The position numbers and the translations under genes were made by a program. Source: Manihot esculenta (Eukaryota > Streptophyta > Magnoliopsida > Malpighiales > Euphorbiaceae). From it: 64,000 nt of DNA. The stretch spans positions 3,224,001 to 3,288,000 of the forward strand of contig NC_035170.2 of NCBI RefSeq assembly GCF_001659605.2. The letters are read 5' to 3'. Shown one piece after another: positions 9,534 to 20,645 of the stretch (position 1 is its first letter; the number at the start of each line of letters is the position of its first letter). The notes under the pieces are model-generated. The model had not been told where the DNA came from, did not search any database, and was given only the letters and a program-made list of their open reading frames with translations.

Positions 9534-11100
9534 AATTAAAGTAGGGATAAGTGGTGATAGTTACAATGAAATCATTGTTAATTATGGACAAAATATTATA
9601 TTTGTAAGAGAAATTTGTATGATGCTTATAACTACAAGATGAGTGTTTTGTCTTGTGTATATTTCGTTGTGTGAATTGACGAATTGCTAGAATATAAATC
9701 AAATAATGTTTATATTTCAAGAACGATTGGTCTGGTCTGGTTTGGGTTCTAAGTTCAGCCTAAATTTACTTAGTTGTAGCCCAAACGGGTTTTTACGTGA
9801 AATGTTTCTTGTTCCTTTCTAGAGCTGATATTAAAAGCTCACTTAAAAAATAAAAAATAAAAAATAAAAAAGAAGAAGAAGAAAGGCATAGTGAATCCTC
9901 TCATTGAGTGTACCACCTTAGATTGCTAATAATTGTAATAAAGGTACATTGGGATTAAAAATTTAAAATTTTTTGATTTGATTTAAATTTTTAAAAATTA
10001 ATAAAATTATAAATTTTACTATAATTATATCCAATTTTACTATTCAAATTAAAGAAAGTGTGTCTGACTGATATTGTATTACCACATTAATTATTTTATT
10101 ATATTTATATATCAAACAGGGAAACAAATAAAAAAATTTAAAATTTTTACTATCTTATAATTTAATTTAAATTTTTAAAAATTAATATAATTCAATTCAA
10201 AATTATTAATTTGTCCTCCATCACCACTAAATTTTTAAAACTTTATTTTTATATTTTATTCTTATTTTCTTGGTATAAAGAAACCATAACCATTCTTGAT
10301 ATCAAATATAGTATTTATAATTATGTTTAAAATATCAATGATACAATTGAAATTATTTTTTATAATGAATATAATTAAATATATTGTGATGTGCATCTAT
10401 TAAGATATTTAAAAATAAAAAAATTCAATAAATAAGACATTTATTCTAGTTTCTGTCGAAACTAGAGGTAAATAAAAAGAAAATTGTGATTTTTTACAAT
10501 AAATTAAATAATAAAAAATAAATAAATAAATTTAGAGATTTTAAATTGAATTGTATTGATTTTTAAATATTTAAATTAAATTATAAAATAATAAAAAGTT
10601 TTGAATTTCTTATATATCAATAGAATAGTCTATCTATATATATTATATGAGTATAATAAAAAAGTCACATGATAAAACTATACCGTGCTCTCTAATTCAA
10701 ATTTTAAAATTGAATATAATTATAATAAAATTTATAATTTTAAATAATTTTATTTATTTTTAAATATTTAAATTAAATTGTAAAATAATAAAAAAAATTT
10801 TGATTTTTTTATATCACACGCCGAAATAGTAAAATTCTGAAATTTATAATATATAATTACTATTTATCCACTTAACCTAACTTATCTAGTGATTAAATAT
10901 ATTATAATTTATCTACTTTGATCTAGACATTACTCACCTATAAATTTAAATGGAGCATTTAAACTCCTAACTCATTATTATACTAAAAAATAATAATAAT
11001 AAAATTTATTGATCAAATTATAAAAAAATAATTATTAAAATAAATTATTGATTATTTATTGACTATTTAAAATAATAATAATAAAATTTATGTTGATCGA
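9534..11100. other. AT-rich intergenic DNA with degenerate repeats
   Basis: About 9640-9730 may be promoter and 5'UTR of the ATL gene. The rest is AT-rich, with recurrent direct and inverted blocks such as TTAAATTTTTAAAAATTAAT near 9985, 10165, 10545 and 10750. These look like overlapping decayed fold-back elements without clear ends. No gene seen. Confidence 0.45.
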
Positions 11101-11104
11101 AATG

Positions 11105-11205
11105 TCAATAACTTTTTTTTAAATGAAATCGGAAATTGAAGGAGTAGAATATGATATCTCTTAGATTTATTTAGATACACTTATCATCAGACTTAAATAT
11201 CAAAA
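11105..11205 (-). repeat. SINE-like fragment (tRNA-derived head)
   Basis: On the minus strand, TTTAAGTCTGATGATAAGTG is A-box-like and is followed by AAATAAATCTAAGAGAT and a diverged B-box region, then a poly-A-like tract. It resembles the plus-strand copies at 26925 and 30915. Confidence 0.45.
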
Positions 11206-11714
11206 TATTATAATTATATTTTTACTTTTACACTAGAATAATTTTAATAGATAAATAATTTATTTATTTATCAATAACATGTGGTCATCTTTTCTCCTTC
11301 ATGTGAATACACGGGTGAATGGCATTAAGACATTTCAAATGCCAAAACACTTTGATGGATTTGTAAAGAATAACAAAAAAAAAATCAAAGTGATAAGGAG
11401 AATAAGGAACAAACAAAATGGGGGTGGAGGTGATATCTGGGGAGAAATGGGTGATAAGGAAACCCAACATCAAGCATGTGCCTTTCACAACACAATCATA
11501 CCAAACCCTAGTTGGAGAATGTATGGTGGTGGAACTTTTTTAGCCATTGAATTCCCACATAAATATATCTCTTCATCCAATTGTTTCTTTTCTTAAAAAA
11601 ATTTAAAAAAACATCTCTTTCATCAAACTCCATTAATGTGCTTTAATTATTCTTAACAATCATTCCTCAAGATTGATGTTATTTCTTGTTCAAACTTCTT
11701 AACCTTTTTTTTTT

Positions 11715-11800
11715 TCAAATGGGGGATGGGGGATTCGAACCTGAGATCTATAGGTTTAACCGGATGCACTTACCATCAGGCTAAATCTGGGAGTGCTCAA
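11715..11800 (-). repeat. tRNA-derived SINE head
   Basis: On the minus strand this has an A box (TTTAGCCTGATGGTAAGTGC) and a perfect B box (GGTTCGAATCC) about 33 bases later, followed by CCCCATCCCCC. It does not fold into a functional tRNA. It is the best-preserved of four related pieces in the window. Its 3' end is not clear. Confidence 0.6.
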
Positions 11801-12865
11801 ACTTCTTAACCTTGATATGAGTAATTTAGTTTTAATTAAATTATAAAAATAATATATTAATAAGTATCGAATGTAATAATAAGTCACTCTTTTTGAAAGA
11901 GTCAAGAAAGAGCACCCTTCAAACAAGTCTTATAATATGTGTGGTTGTAAGTTTAGAGGGAAAGAAATATATTCTTCCCATTTTAATCCTTTTCATTTAT
12001 CTGCTAGTGACACGAAATGGCTTCTCTGTTACAGTGTCACATGTTCTGTCATTCAGATCCATATGGATGCGTCAGAATCTCTCTCCACACCAGACGGCCA
12101 TTTAATTCTCCCGACGTACATACGGACAGGACTGCAAAGTGACTGAATTTATTGTCTTTTCTCATGTCTTATGCTCGCAAGCGATTCGATCTGTCTCACG
12201 TATTCGGGTCAGAACTGGAGATGCTGGACCAATCGACCAAAAAAAGCTTTTATGAGTTTTGAGCCAACGCTATCTTCTTGGACTTAGTCTTGTTCAAAAG
12301 TTATGAGACCCAATTATCATAACTTAAAAGCGACTAAGTAAATCTCTCAAATCATGCTCAAGGAATGCACATAGAAAAAACCTACATCGGCATTGAGGAA
12401 AGCCACTCCTTTACCCCTTGAGATAAAGTAGAGCGGCACTAATGACAAATGAAAGGATTTTACCCTAGGGAAAAAACAAACAAACGAGAGAGAACGAATG
12501 CGGCAATTGAGTCTGGAAGTTCAAACATACTTAAAATGAGTATAATATATTTTATAATAAAAAATTATTATTATTATTATTTTATTGATGTATTAAATAT
12601 TAATTAATTGGGAAATTTCCCTGAAACTGAACAGAAGAGTAGTTGAACATTATATATATTCCACTAAAAGAAGACTTTCTCAAATGAAAGATGGAATCTT
12701 CTTCAATAATGCAAGTTTCCATTATTACTTCAGCTCTGATCACCAATAACCTATCACCAACACTTGCCCATTATATTATAACATAATCAAATCCTTATAA
12801 TTTAATTAAAATTAATTTTTATATTAAAAAATAAATAAATAAATAACACTCACATCACATGCGAC
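11801..12865. other. Intergenic, no gene seen
   Basis: Mixed-composition sequence with short chance ORFs around 11893-12146 that I do not believe: no family resemblance, and they overlap in two frames. The stretch at 12380-12440 (CCTACATCGGCATTGAGGAA) resembles conserved pieces of plant LTRs but has no defined ends. Confidence 0.4.
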
Positions 12866-13095
12866 TCTAGCAACCATAAACAGGTACTATCTGGGACATC
12901 ACTTATCAGAAAGCCTCAAAACTAACCCTAACATTTGTTTTCTGACACACGTTTCATGCAATTTTTGACGCCGTTAGAAGAAGGCCCCCTAACGTGTGAA
13001 CTCACAGTGTCTTTCCCCACGTCACGTGGTGGTCCAATGAACAAAATCACCGTTTACGGTGGTTCTCTTGGGCCAAGGTACTGCTCTGCGGGGTT
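12866..13095. promoter_or_regulatory. GC-richer island with G-box, no adjacent gene
   Basis: This is markedly less AT-rich than the surrounding kilobases. It contains CCCCACGTCACGTGGTGG with a G-box core CACGTG, an ACGTGTG element, and the imperfect palindrome CACCGTTTACGGTGG. It looks like promoter DNA, but I find no coding exon within 2 kb on either strand. It may be a lost gene's promoter or a regulatory element. Confidence 0.35.
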
Positions 13096-13239
13096 TAGAA
13101 GAAAATAATTTATATGGAAAAAATTTTTTTTCCTTTTAAAATGGTGTTATAGAACGTAATTAGATTATACAAAAAATTTAATAAATGTGTGGATTTTGGC
13201 CTATCAGTATTTAGAACGATAATAATTTAAATTAATAAA

Positions 13240-13600
13240 TAAAAATAAGTGTAGGATATAATTTTATGAATTCATTTTAAATCGGGGCGATAGGATATAA
13301 ATGAATTGAATCGAATTGAATTGAGTTTTAAAAAATTAAAATTTAATTCGTTAAAAATTTTTAAATTTGAGTTATAATTTAAATCGAATATTAATAAATT
13401 TAAATTTTATTTATTTAATAAATAAATTTAAATGAGTTAATTTTTTTTAAATGAAAATGATTCAGATATAATTCGTAATACCTGCTAATCTATTGTATGA
13501 AATCAAGTTTTTTCTTTTAATTAAAGTAATATATTAATTACTTGACCCTATATTAATTTTTGAATAAGTCAAGTATGCTCGGATTTATTTTAATTAATTT
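13240..13600. repeat. Degenerate GAATCGAATTGAATTG-type fold-back element
   Basis: Tracts such as GAATTGAATCGAATTGAATT with inverted counterparts resemble the MITE at 14080-14545. The ends are not definable. The rest of 13096-15400 is AT-rich and geneless. Confidence 0.3.
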
Positions 13601-14079
13601 CAAAATTTAATATTTCGAAAATAAGTTATATAAAAGTACCATTAGTAAGACATTTAAGCGGTTTTTAATTTTATATAATTTTTAAATTAGCTAATTTAAT
13701 GGAAAAAAACATTAATTAAAGATTTAAAATATATATTAGTTGAGAATATGAAGATTACAGATTTTAATTGCACCAAGAAAAAATTGATAAATAGTTACAA
13801 AATTATATACTAATTCAATTTCTTTATTAAATAATTTATAAGAATCGAATATAACTAATGTTATTTCAGTTAGTTTATTTCCAAAATTTAATAAAATTTA
13901 TAATTTAGTCTCAATCATTTTTTTATAATTACATATATTTTTATTTAATAAAATTTATAATTTAATCTCTATTATTTTTTATAATCATAAATATTTTTAA
14001 ATTTATTAAAATAAAACTAGTAGGTAACACCAAATCGATTCATTAAAGAATAAAATATAAATCCACGATTAAGAATGAG

Positions 14080-14545
14080 CATTCAGTCGATTCGATTTAA
14101 AATTAAATTGAATCGAGTAAAATCAAAAATTAAAATTTTAGTATTTATAAAAATCGAACTAAATCAAACTAATTTTGATCAAAAATCAAATCGAACTGAA
14201 CCAGTATGATTCGATTCGATTCAATTTATTTTGATCGATTTGAATTTTTAATAAATTTTTATTTTTTACACTTTATTTTGAGTATTTTAAAATTTAATTG
14301 AAATATTTTAATCTCAATATAATCTAATATTTCTGTATTATTAAAAATAACATATTATTATTATTAATAGATTCAGTTTAATTTTTTTGATTTTTTTCTG
14401 ATCAAAATTGAATCGAATTGAAATAATAAAAATTTTTAAAATTAAAAATCAAATCAAACTGAAATAAATAAAAAATTAAATAAAATTTTTAAACTAATTC
14501 GATTCAGTTGATTTTTTTTATTTAAATCGAATACGGCTCAATCCT
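14080..14545. mobile_element. Fold-back MITE with CGATTCGATTT-type arms
   Basis: The left end (GAGCATTCAGTCGATTCGAT) and the reverse complement of the right end (GAGCCGTATTCGATTTAAAT) are similar, and inner segments (AATTGAATCGA, GATCAAAA) also recur inverted. About 465 bases, no coding capacity. It has the look of the common plant MITEs that begin GAGCATTCGG; superfamily not determined. Confidence 0.45.
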
Positions 14546-15459
14546 ATCCACCTTTCCACCCACTCAAACAAGAAGGGTGCAAGCACTCGTTCCAATATTT
14601 ATTGATTTAATCTCTATTATTTTAATAATAAATATTCTAATTTTTAAAATTTCATTCCGCTAATAAAATAATTTTTCATAACTATTAAATTATAATAAAT
14701 TAATCTTTTAAATTTTATTTTTTCAAATAATTTAATTTTTTAATTATAATAATTTGTTAATTACTTTAATTTAAATTAAATTATTTAGTTAATAATTAAT
14801 TAATTGTTAATAAAATATTTATTATTAAATAAGAGAAATTAAATTATGAATTTTTATTAAATTTCATGAATTATATTTTAAATTTTAAAAATAAGTAATT
14901 TTAAAAGTTATATATTTTTTTAAATAAAAGAATTAATTGCAAAATTGTTTTATTTTAGATGTAGAAAAAAAGGAGAGAAAAGATGGAATCTTGGAAAATT
15001 TGATGATGATCTTATCAATAAAGGGCACGAACTTATCAGCTGAATGGAACAGGATGGAAAAGACAGCCTCAATTATAAAACACTTTTGCCACCAAACAAA
15101 AGTGACCCAACCACTTGCTTGCCGTCTCCGCTCTTTCTGATAACCCATTTTTAATTATTTCATTTTAACACATGGAAATTAATTTTTTTCCCTATTCAAT
15201 TAAAAATTAAATTTATTAAAATTTCATTAATTTAGATTCATCTGATTTCATTTCACATTAAAAAACTAAATAAAGCAATTATTTGTTATAATTCTAAAAG
15301 TTTGAGGTATTTTCTATTTAATTTATTTAAATATGTTTAATTTTTTAATGAAAAAATTGAAATTTAGCCCTAAATTAAGGGGCAAATTTAAGTTTTTTAC
15401 CGCTTTAGCTTCATGAGAGAGAACATAACGATTTTGCCTCTTGTGTCCCTCAAAACTGT

Positions 15460-15570
15460 TACTTAACGCCGTTCAATTCTAGCAGTCGCCCGTTATCTTT
15501 GGCATGGCCGCTCTCCTATTTAAACTCCGTCTTTTTTAACACCCACCGTTACTCTCACACTCTGCTTTCC
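15460..15570 (+). promoter_or_regulatory. Core promoter of the HSP20-like gene
   Basis: CTATTTAAAC at about 15518-15527 is a likely TATA box about 1 kb before the start codon, followed by a pyrimidine-rich stretch (CTCCGTCTTTTTTAACACCC) suited to a transcription start. A decayed copy lies at 20440-20640. Confidence 0.5.
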
Positions 15571-15637
15571 TCTATCAAAAGGGGGGGATCGAATGTGCAG
15601 GCCTCTGTTTTGGGTGGATTTGGAGCCTCTCTTTTAG

Positions 15638-16172
15638 GTAATTTTCGAATCTATATGATTTTATTCATTCTCAATTTTTACTTTTAAATAGGTTTTAGGG
15701 TTCCATTTTTGGGTCTGATTTGATCTTTTTTAATCTGTACCTTTTCTGCTAATATCAGAGAATTTTTATCAGATTCTATGGATTTTCGAATTCTTTGTTT
15801 GTTTCCGGTTTATTCTCTGTTTGTTAACTCAGAAAGTGCAGGAAAATTAGTCGCTTTGGGCAATTTTCAATTTGGGTGGTTTAATCTTTTTGATGGATCC
15901 TGTAAATTCGGAAGCTTTCATTTAAGGATGTTCTATTATATCTGAATGTTTCACTTGATTTTTAAATTTTAGCTTTAGTTCAATTATTTGGCCTCTTTCC
16001 GTGGCAATTTTATCTTTCTTGGAAATACAAATTTCTCAGTAGAAGAGGAATGTTCCCTTTTCATTTTGTTGACTTTCTTTATATCCAATCTGATGGATTG
16101 GTTTGTTTGGCACGTATGATTGATAGTATCTAAACTGTGATGTGAAGTCCATTGTTTTGATTTTGTTTAGTT

Positions 16173-16218
<46 letters not shown>

Positions 16219-16238
16219 GCTGTTTCTTTTCTTCACAG
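15638..16238 (+). other. Intron in the 5'UTR of the HSP20-like gene
   Basis: The donor TTTTAG|GTAATT and acceptor TTCTTCACAG|GTCGG bound a T-rich 601-base stretch ending with a (TC)n tract. The region lacks coding potential. A long 5'UTR intron fits a plant housekeeping gene. Inferred from splice signals only. Confidence 0.55.
16175..16215 (+). repeat. (TC)n microsatellite
   Basis: About 20 uninterrupted TC units directly before the acceptor of the 5'UTR intron, so it may also act as the polypyrimidine tract. Confidence 0.9.
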
Positions 16239-16247
16239 GTCGGTGAC

Positions 16248-16446
16248 ATGCCTGTGATGTTGGTGCGATCATTTGCTGTTCTCCGGATTCATTAATGAGT
16301 ATTTGTCGATTATTGCACTGGGAAGTTTTGGGCATTTAAAAATGAAGAGATTTATGAGTTGCCTGTTTGGGTTTGTTGATTGATTGGAAGTTCTGCTGAT
16401 TTTTGTGGGTTACATTTGATTCATGATGCTGCTGATGAGTTTCTAG
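16248..16446 (+). promoter_or_regulatory. Four consecutive uORFs in the 5' leader
   Basis: Between the inferred splice acceptor and the main ATG lie four ATG-initiated short frames: 16248-16295 (15 codons plus stop), 16295-16339 (overlapping the first stop by one base, TAATG), 16342-16383 and 16423-16446. All end before the main start at 16521. Such an arrangement usually lowers translation of the main frame. Confidence 0.65.
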
Positions 16447-16520
16447 CAACTGTGGTGGGCTTGCCAGTCACAAACCAGAAGCAAGAAGAACAAAAGAGAA
16501 GGGGAAGGAAAAAAAAAGTG

Positions 16521-18023
16521 ATGGGGGAAGCACTCCTCACATCCTTGTCAATGGAGAACTATCATCCATCTACGCTTTTATCCATGGATTCAAGTTCTCT
16601 GACACATGATGAATTGGAGAGAGAGATGACACGGCCAATCATTCTTTCACGGCCCCCTGATATCAATCTCCCATTGTCATCTGAGCCTAGCCCCCCTACT
16701 TCCTTGGCTTGGAATGATCCATGTGACATCCTAGATGTTAGTCTTGCACCTCAAACTTATGAGGTTGAGACAGTGGTTACTGTCCCAAAAGTTGCAAAGA
16801 AATGCACCAAACGGATTGATAGCATTTGGGGTGCCTGGTTCTTCTTCAGTTTCTACTTTAAGCCTGTTCTGAATGAGAAATCAAAGTGCAAGGTAATCAG
16901 GGACAGTAATGGTGTGTCTGGGTATGAGAAATCAGATTTGCAGCTTGATGCTTTCTTGGTTCAGCATGACATGGAGAACATGTACATGTGGGCTTTCAAG
17001 GAAAGGCCTGAAAATGCTTTGGGTAAGATGCAATTGAGGAGTTACATGAATGGGCATTCTCGCCAAGGTGAGCGCCCATTTCCATTCAGTGTCGATAAGG
17101 GCTTTGTTCGATCTCATAAGATGCAGAGGAAGCATTACAGGGGTCTCTCTAACCCTCAATGTGTTCATGGCATAGAAATTGTCCGATCTCCCAATCTCGT
17201 GAACCTTGATGAAGAAGAGAGGAAGAAGTGGGTGGAGCTTACAGGTCGAGACATAAATTTCACAGTTCCTCCTGAAGCAAGTGATTTTGTTTCCTGGAGG
17301 AACCTTCCAAACACGGACTTTGAGCTTGAGCGCCCTCTTCATCCGCTAAAGAGTAATGGAAATTCCCAACCGAGAAAATTGCTTAATGTTACTGGTTTGA
17401 ATCTGTCTACTCATTCATCAGATCATAGCAATAGTGAGAGTGTGGACCATTCTCCTATCAGCCACAAGCGGAAGAAAGACTATTTGCCACATGGAAATGA
17501 GGATGAATGTTTGGCTAACAATTCACATGGTGAAAGAGTTGATATGAATATCCATCCAGTTGAGCCAGCGTGGATAAATGAGTTCAGTGGAGTAATGAAG
17601 AATGTGTATGGGCCTGTTGCAGCAGCGAAAACAATATATGAAGATGATGAAGCATTCTTAATCATCATCAGCCTCCCCTTTGCAGATCTTCAGAGGGTTA
17701 AAGTCACTTGGAGGAACACTAAATTACGTGGAATTGTGAAGATATCTTGTATAAGTACAGCCTGCATGCCATTTATTAAGAGACACGATAGGACATTTAA
17801 GCTAACCGATCCAACACCAGAGCACTGCCCTCCAGGGGAATTTGTTCGGGAAATTCCCCTCCCCAACCGCATTCCTGAAGACGCTGAACTGGAAGCATAC
17901 CGCGATGAGACAGGTACAATGCTTGAAATTATTGTCCCCAAGTATCGTGTAGGACCAGAAGAACATGAGGTCCGTGTATGCCTTCGCCCTCTCCTTGGAG
18001 GGAATGGGCATTTATCCACCTGA
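16521..18023 (+). CDS. HSP20-like (alpha-crystallin domain) protein, IDM3-like
   Basis: A single open exon encodes 500 residues from the ATG at 16521; the frame runs 47 codons further up without an ATG. The C-terminal 120 residues or so (about 360-485) form an alpha-crystallin/HSP20-like domain with alternating beta-strand patterns. The N-terminal two thirds is plant-specific, with a conserved WGAWFFFSFYFKP segment and a later Ser/Asn-rich, basic region (SHKRKK) that could be a nuclear signal. This size and layout match the plant proteins that include Arabidopsis IDM2 and IDM3, partners of the IDM1 histone acetyltransferase in active DNA demethylation. Assignment to the IDM group is from memory of the family; a chaperone role for small heat stress is less likely given the length. 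Confidence 0.8.
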   Translation: MGEALLTSLSMENYHPSTLLSMDSSSLTHDELEREMTRPIILSRPPDINLPLSSEPSPPTSLAWNDPCDILDVSLAPQTYEVETVVTVPKVAKKCTKRIDSIWGAWFFFSFYFKPVLNEKSKCKVIRDSNGVSGYEKSDLQLDAFLVQHDMENMYMWAFKERPENALGKMQLRSYMNGHSRQGERPFPFSVDKGFVRSHKMQRKHYRGLSNPQCVHGIEIVRSPNLVNLDEEERKKWVELTGRDINFTVPPEASDFVSWRNLPNTDFELERPLHPLKSNGNSQPRKLLNVTGLNLSTHSSDHSNSESVDHSPISHKRKKDYLPHGNEDECLANNSHGERVDMNIHPVEPAWINEFSGVMKNVYGPVAAAKTIYEDDEAFLIIISLPFADLQRVKVTWRNTKLRGIVKISCISTACMPFIKRHDRTFKLTDPTPEHCPPGEFVREIPLPNRIPEDAELEAYRDETGTMLEIIVPKYRVGPEEHEVRVCLRPLLGGNGHLST

Positions 18024-20030
18024 AAGAGTAATTTATTTGAAGATGTAAGGATGGTTAGAGTGGTTAGTGCTTAATTGTTTACTAACCTCATTCCATAAAG
18101 AAAATCTATGAACTGATATTTGCCCTTTTTTATGTGTGTTTTCTTCATTTTCCATAAATTTACATTGCTTTTATCCATTCTTTTACATGTAGATAATAAT
18201 TTTATGACCATCTTCAGCCTTCACCAGGAAAATTATCCTTGCCAAGGTAAAGCAAGAAAAGAAAAGATCTTTTTTTTTTCTTTTTCCAAAGAATAAAAGG
18301 ACTATAAGTCTGCATCGCTTGAACGTGCACTGTCTTTATGTTGGCATGTTTTAAGCATTCTGTTAATTGTTGTTTCGAAAATTATGGAGTCTTGACTGCA
18401 TGTTTTCTTGAATCGTGTACAATTAGTAGGGGAACACTTGTCTGGACAATTGCCGAGTTAGTAGTGATTTGTTTCATGGAGGTAGCTTTGGAAATCTTGC
18501 TATATATGTATAACACGAGTGCATGATGATATGGTCACTGACAGATTTCACTTCCCAGAGCAGAAATCACCTCACATAGCTTTTAATTTAAGGACGGGAC
18601 ACAGGTACAGTCACCGTACGCTCACCGTGTTCCCTTTTTCCCCTATCATCAACTATTCTTGATTTTGTTGATATTAATATTATATTTGGTATAAAAACAC
18701 TACATGAGAATGAGTTGAGTGCTGTTCAACTAAAATGTTTACCAGTGATTGATAAATACTTGACGTGTTTGGCTATAAAAATTTTTAAAGTATATTTATT
18801 AGTAAAATTAGTAAAAAATAAATATAATTTTCTAACAACTAAAAAATAAAATATAATAAAAATTATGAGAAAAAATAATAATATACGGATCAGCTTATAT
18901 TTAGAGTTTATAAATTGATATGACCACCTTAGCTTAGCTATGATGAAAACTATTTTGCTCAAATTTTAAACTAGCGAAGTGCGATGGTGGAATTTGAGCC
19001 AGCGATTTACTTTGATTTGGTGAAAAGAAGTTTGCTATGATTTTTTGGCCATACAGAGGGGAGAGGCAATGAGCATTTTGGCGTGCAATTGTGAAACAAC
19101 AAAGCTGCACCACTTCCATAATGGAAGGAGATCAATTTACACTTGTGACAGTTCGTCTCACCAATAATTCAGCCGACCCACCAATAATTCAAGCATGGAT
19201 ATTTGTGCTAGCCAGCCACTCAATCTCGGTCGTTGATGTCAGATGAGCATTAGTTTCTCAATTTTATCTCATGTCTTTCATTGATGTGATACAACAAATG
19301 CCGTCCCCAAGCTAAAAATATCAGATATTTTAGATCCAAGAAGGAAAATTTTTATATTTTGTTGGTTGTTTTCTTTCAATTTATTAAGAAAATAAGAACC
19401 ATATAGAGAATATCTTTTTTATAAATTATATATATATAGTTTTATATCTATTGTTATTTCCCTTTTATTAATTTTTATTTTCTGTTTATCCAAATACAAA
19501 AAAAATGGTTAAATTAGTGAAAATAAATAATAATTTTTATTTTTTTTCCTCTTCAAAACGCTTCACTTTAACACATTTTTTATTTTAAATATTAGAGATT
19601 GAAAAAAAAAATTGAACCTTAAGAGATGTTTAAATATATTTTTTTCAACTATTAGTAAATAAAAATTATGAGAGGAAAAAAAAAATATAGGTTTTAATTT
19701 TTATTTATTTATTTTAACAAAATAACAAACATGATGTAATAAATAAGAATTATATACTTGTTCTAATGATAAAATAAATATATATAATACATATTGATTT
19801 CCTAGTCATTTATATAGATTAAGAGCATGAGTTATATAAAGTTTTTGTTTAATTTAATCTAAATCTACCATTATATGATTTACTCATTTATTTTAGAAGA
19901 TTTTGTTATAAACTATTTATATTTAATTAACATTTTATATAATAATGTAAGTAAATAAAATAATTTAAACACTGCACTAATAGTTAATTATAAGAAATAC
20001 ACTGTTACCGTTTTAAAAAAAAAGTACTAA
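18024..20030. other. 3'UTR and AT-rich intergenic DNA
   Basis: The first 200-300 bases are probably 3'UTR of the HSP20-like gene. Beyond that I see no exon. About 19120-19200 shares CACCAATAATTCAGCC-GACCCACC with 21343-21380, which may be part of the same old duplication that copied the promoter. Confidence 0.45.
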
Positions 20031-20412
20031 TTAGTCTGAACTCCTTAATGATTTATTGATTTTAAAAAATATAATAAAATATTTTTAATCATTTAAAAAA
20101 TCTACTAATTAATCTATTTATTAATTTTAACTATTAAATATTAAATTTTAACCATTAAATATTAAAAAATTTAAAATATTTTTAATATAAAAATATTAAT
20201 TAATAATTTTTTAAAAAATTTAATAGATTAATTAATAAAATTTTTAAAATTACAGTAATTGAATAATAAAATATTTAATAAAAAATTAATTAGTAAATTT
20301 TTTTAAAATATTAATAATATTTTAAAAAATAATTTTAATATATTTTTTAAAATTAAAAAGTTAATAAGTGAATTTTTTTATATTATAAAAATTAAATAAT
20401 AATTTTCTCTTA
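20030..20412. mobile_element. AT-rich fold-back MITE (family M), copy 1
   Basis: Nearly all A and T. The right end, reversed, reads AGAGAAAATTATTATTTAAT, and the two halves are long imperfect inverted repeats (TTTAAAAAATTTATTAATTA-type tracts). The same terminal motif and body recur at 33905-34275, 46480-46890 and 49866-50215. Confidence 0.55.
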
Positions 20413-20439
20413 AAAAAGTTTTTTTTTTTTTTAAACAAC

Positions 20440-20645
20440 ACATGACACCGCTTAGCTTTATGAAAAGCCAATCAAATGACAATATGACCCTAATATTCTT
20501 CACCGTTACTCAACGTCGTTCATCTCCATCAGTGGCCGTTATCTGCTGCAGGCTTCCAGTGCCTATCTCCTGTGTTAGTTAACTCCGTCTTTTTTAGTTT
20601 TTTTTACACCCTTCGTTACACTCGCCTTTGAGTATCTGTGGCCAT
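20440..20645 (+). pseudogene. Decayed copy of the HSP20-like gene promoter
   Basis: Blocks align in order with 15400-15580: ACCGCTTAGCTTTATGA, CCGTTACTCAACGTCGTTCA, CAGTGGCCGTTATCT, AACTCCGTCTTTTTTA and CACCC-TTCGTTACACTC. The following sequence has no match to the gene body, so only promoter and start region were copied or kept. Confidence 0.55.

Noticed and set aside
11720..11793. A true tRNA gene
   Set aside because: A and B boxes are present but acceptor and anticodon stems do not form, so it is a SINE head rather than a tRNA.
16380..16520. 47 extra N-terminal codons for the HSP20-like protein
   Set aside because: No ATG in this stretch; the first codon is TTG, and uORFs in other frames occupy the leader.
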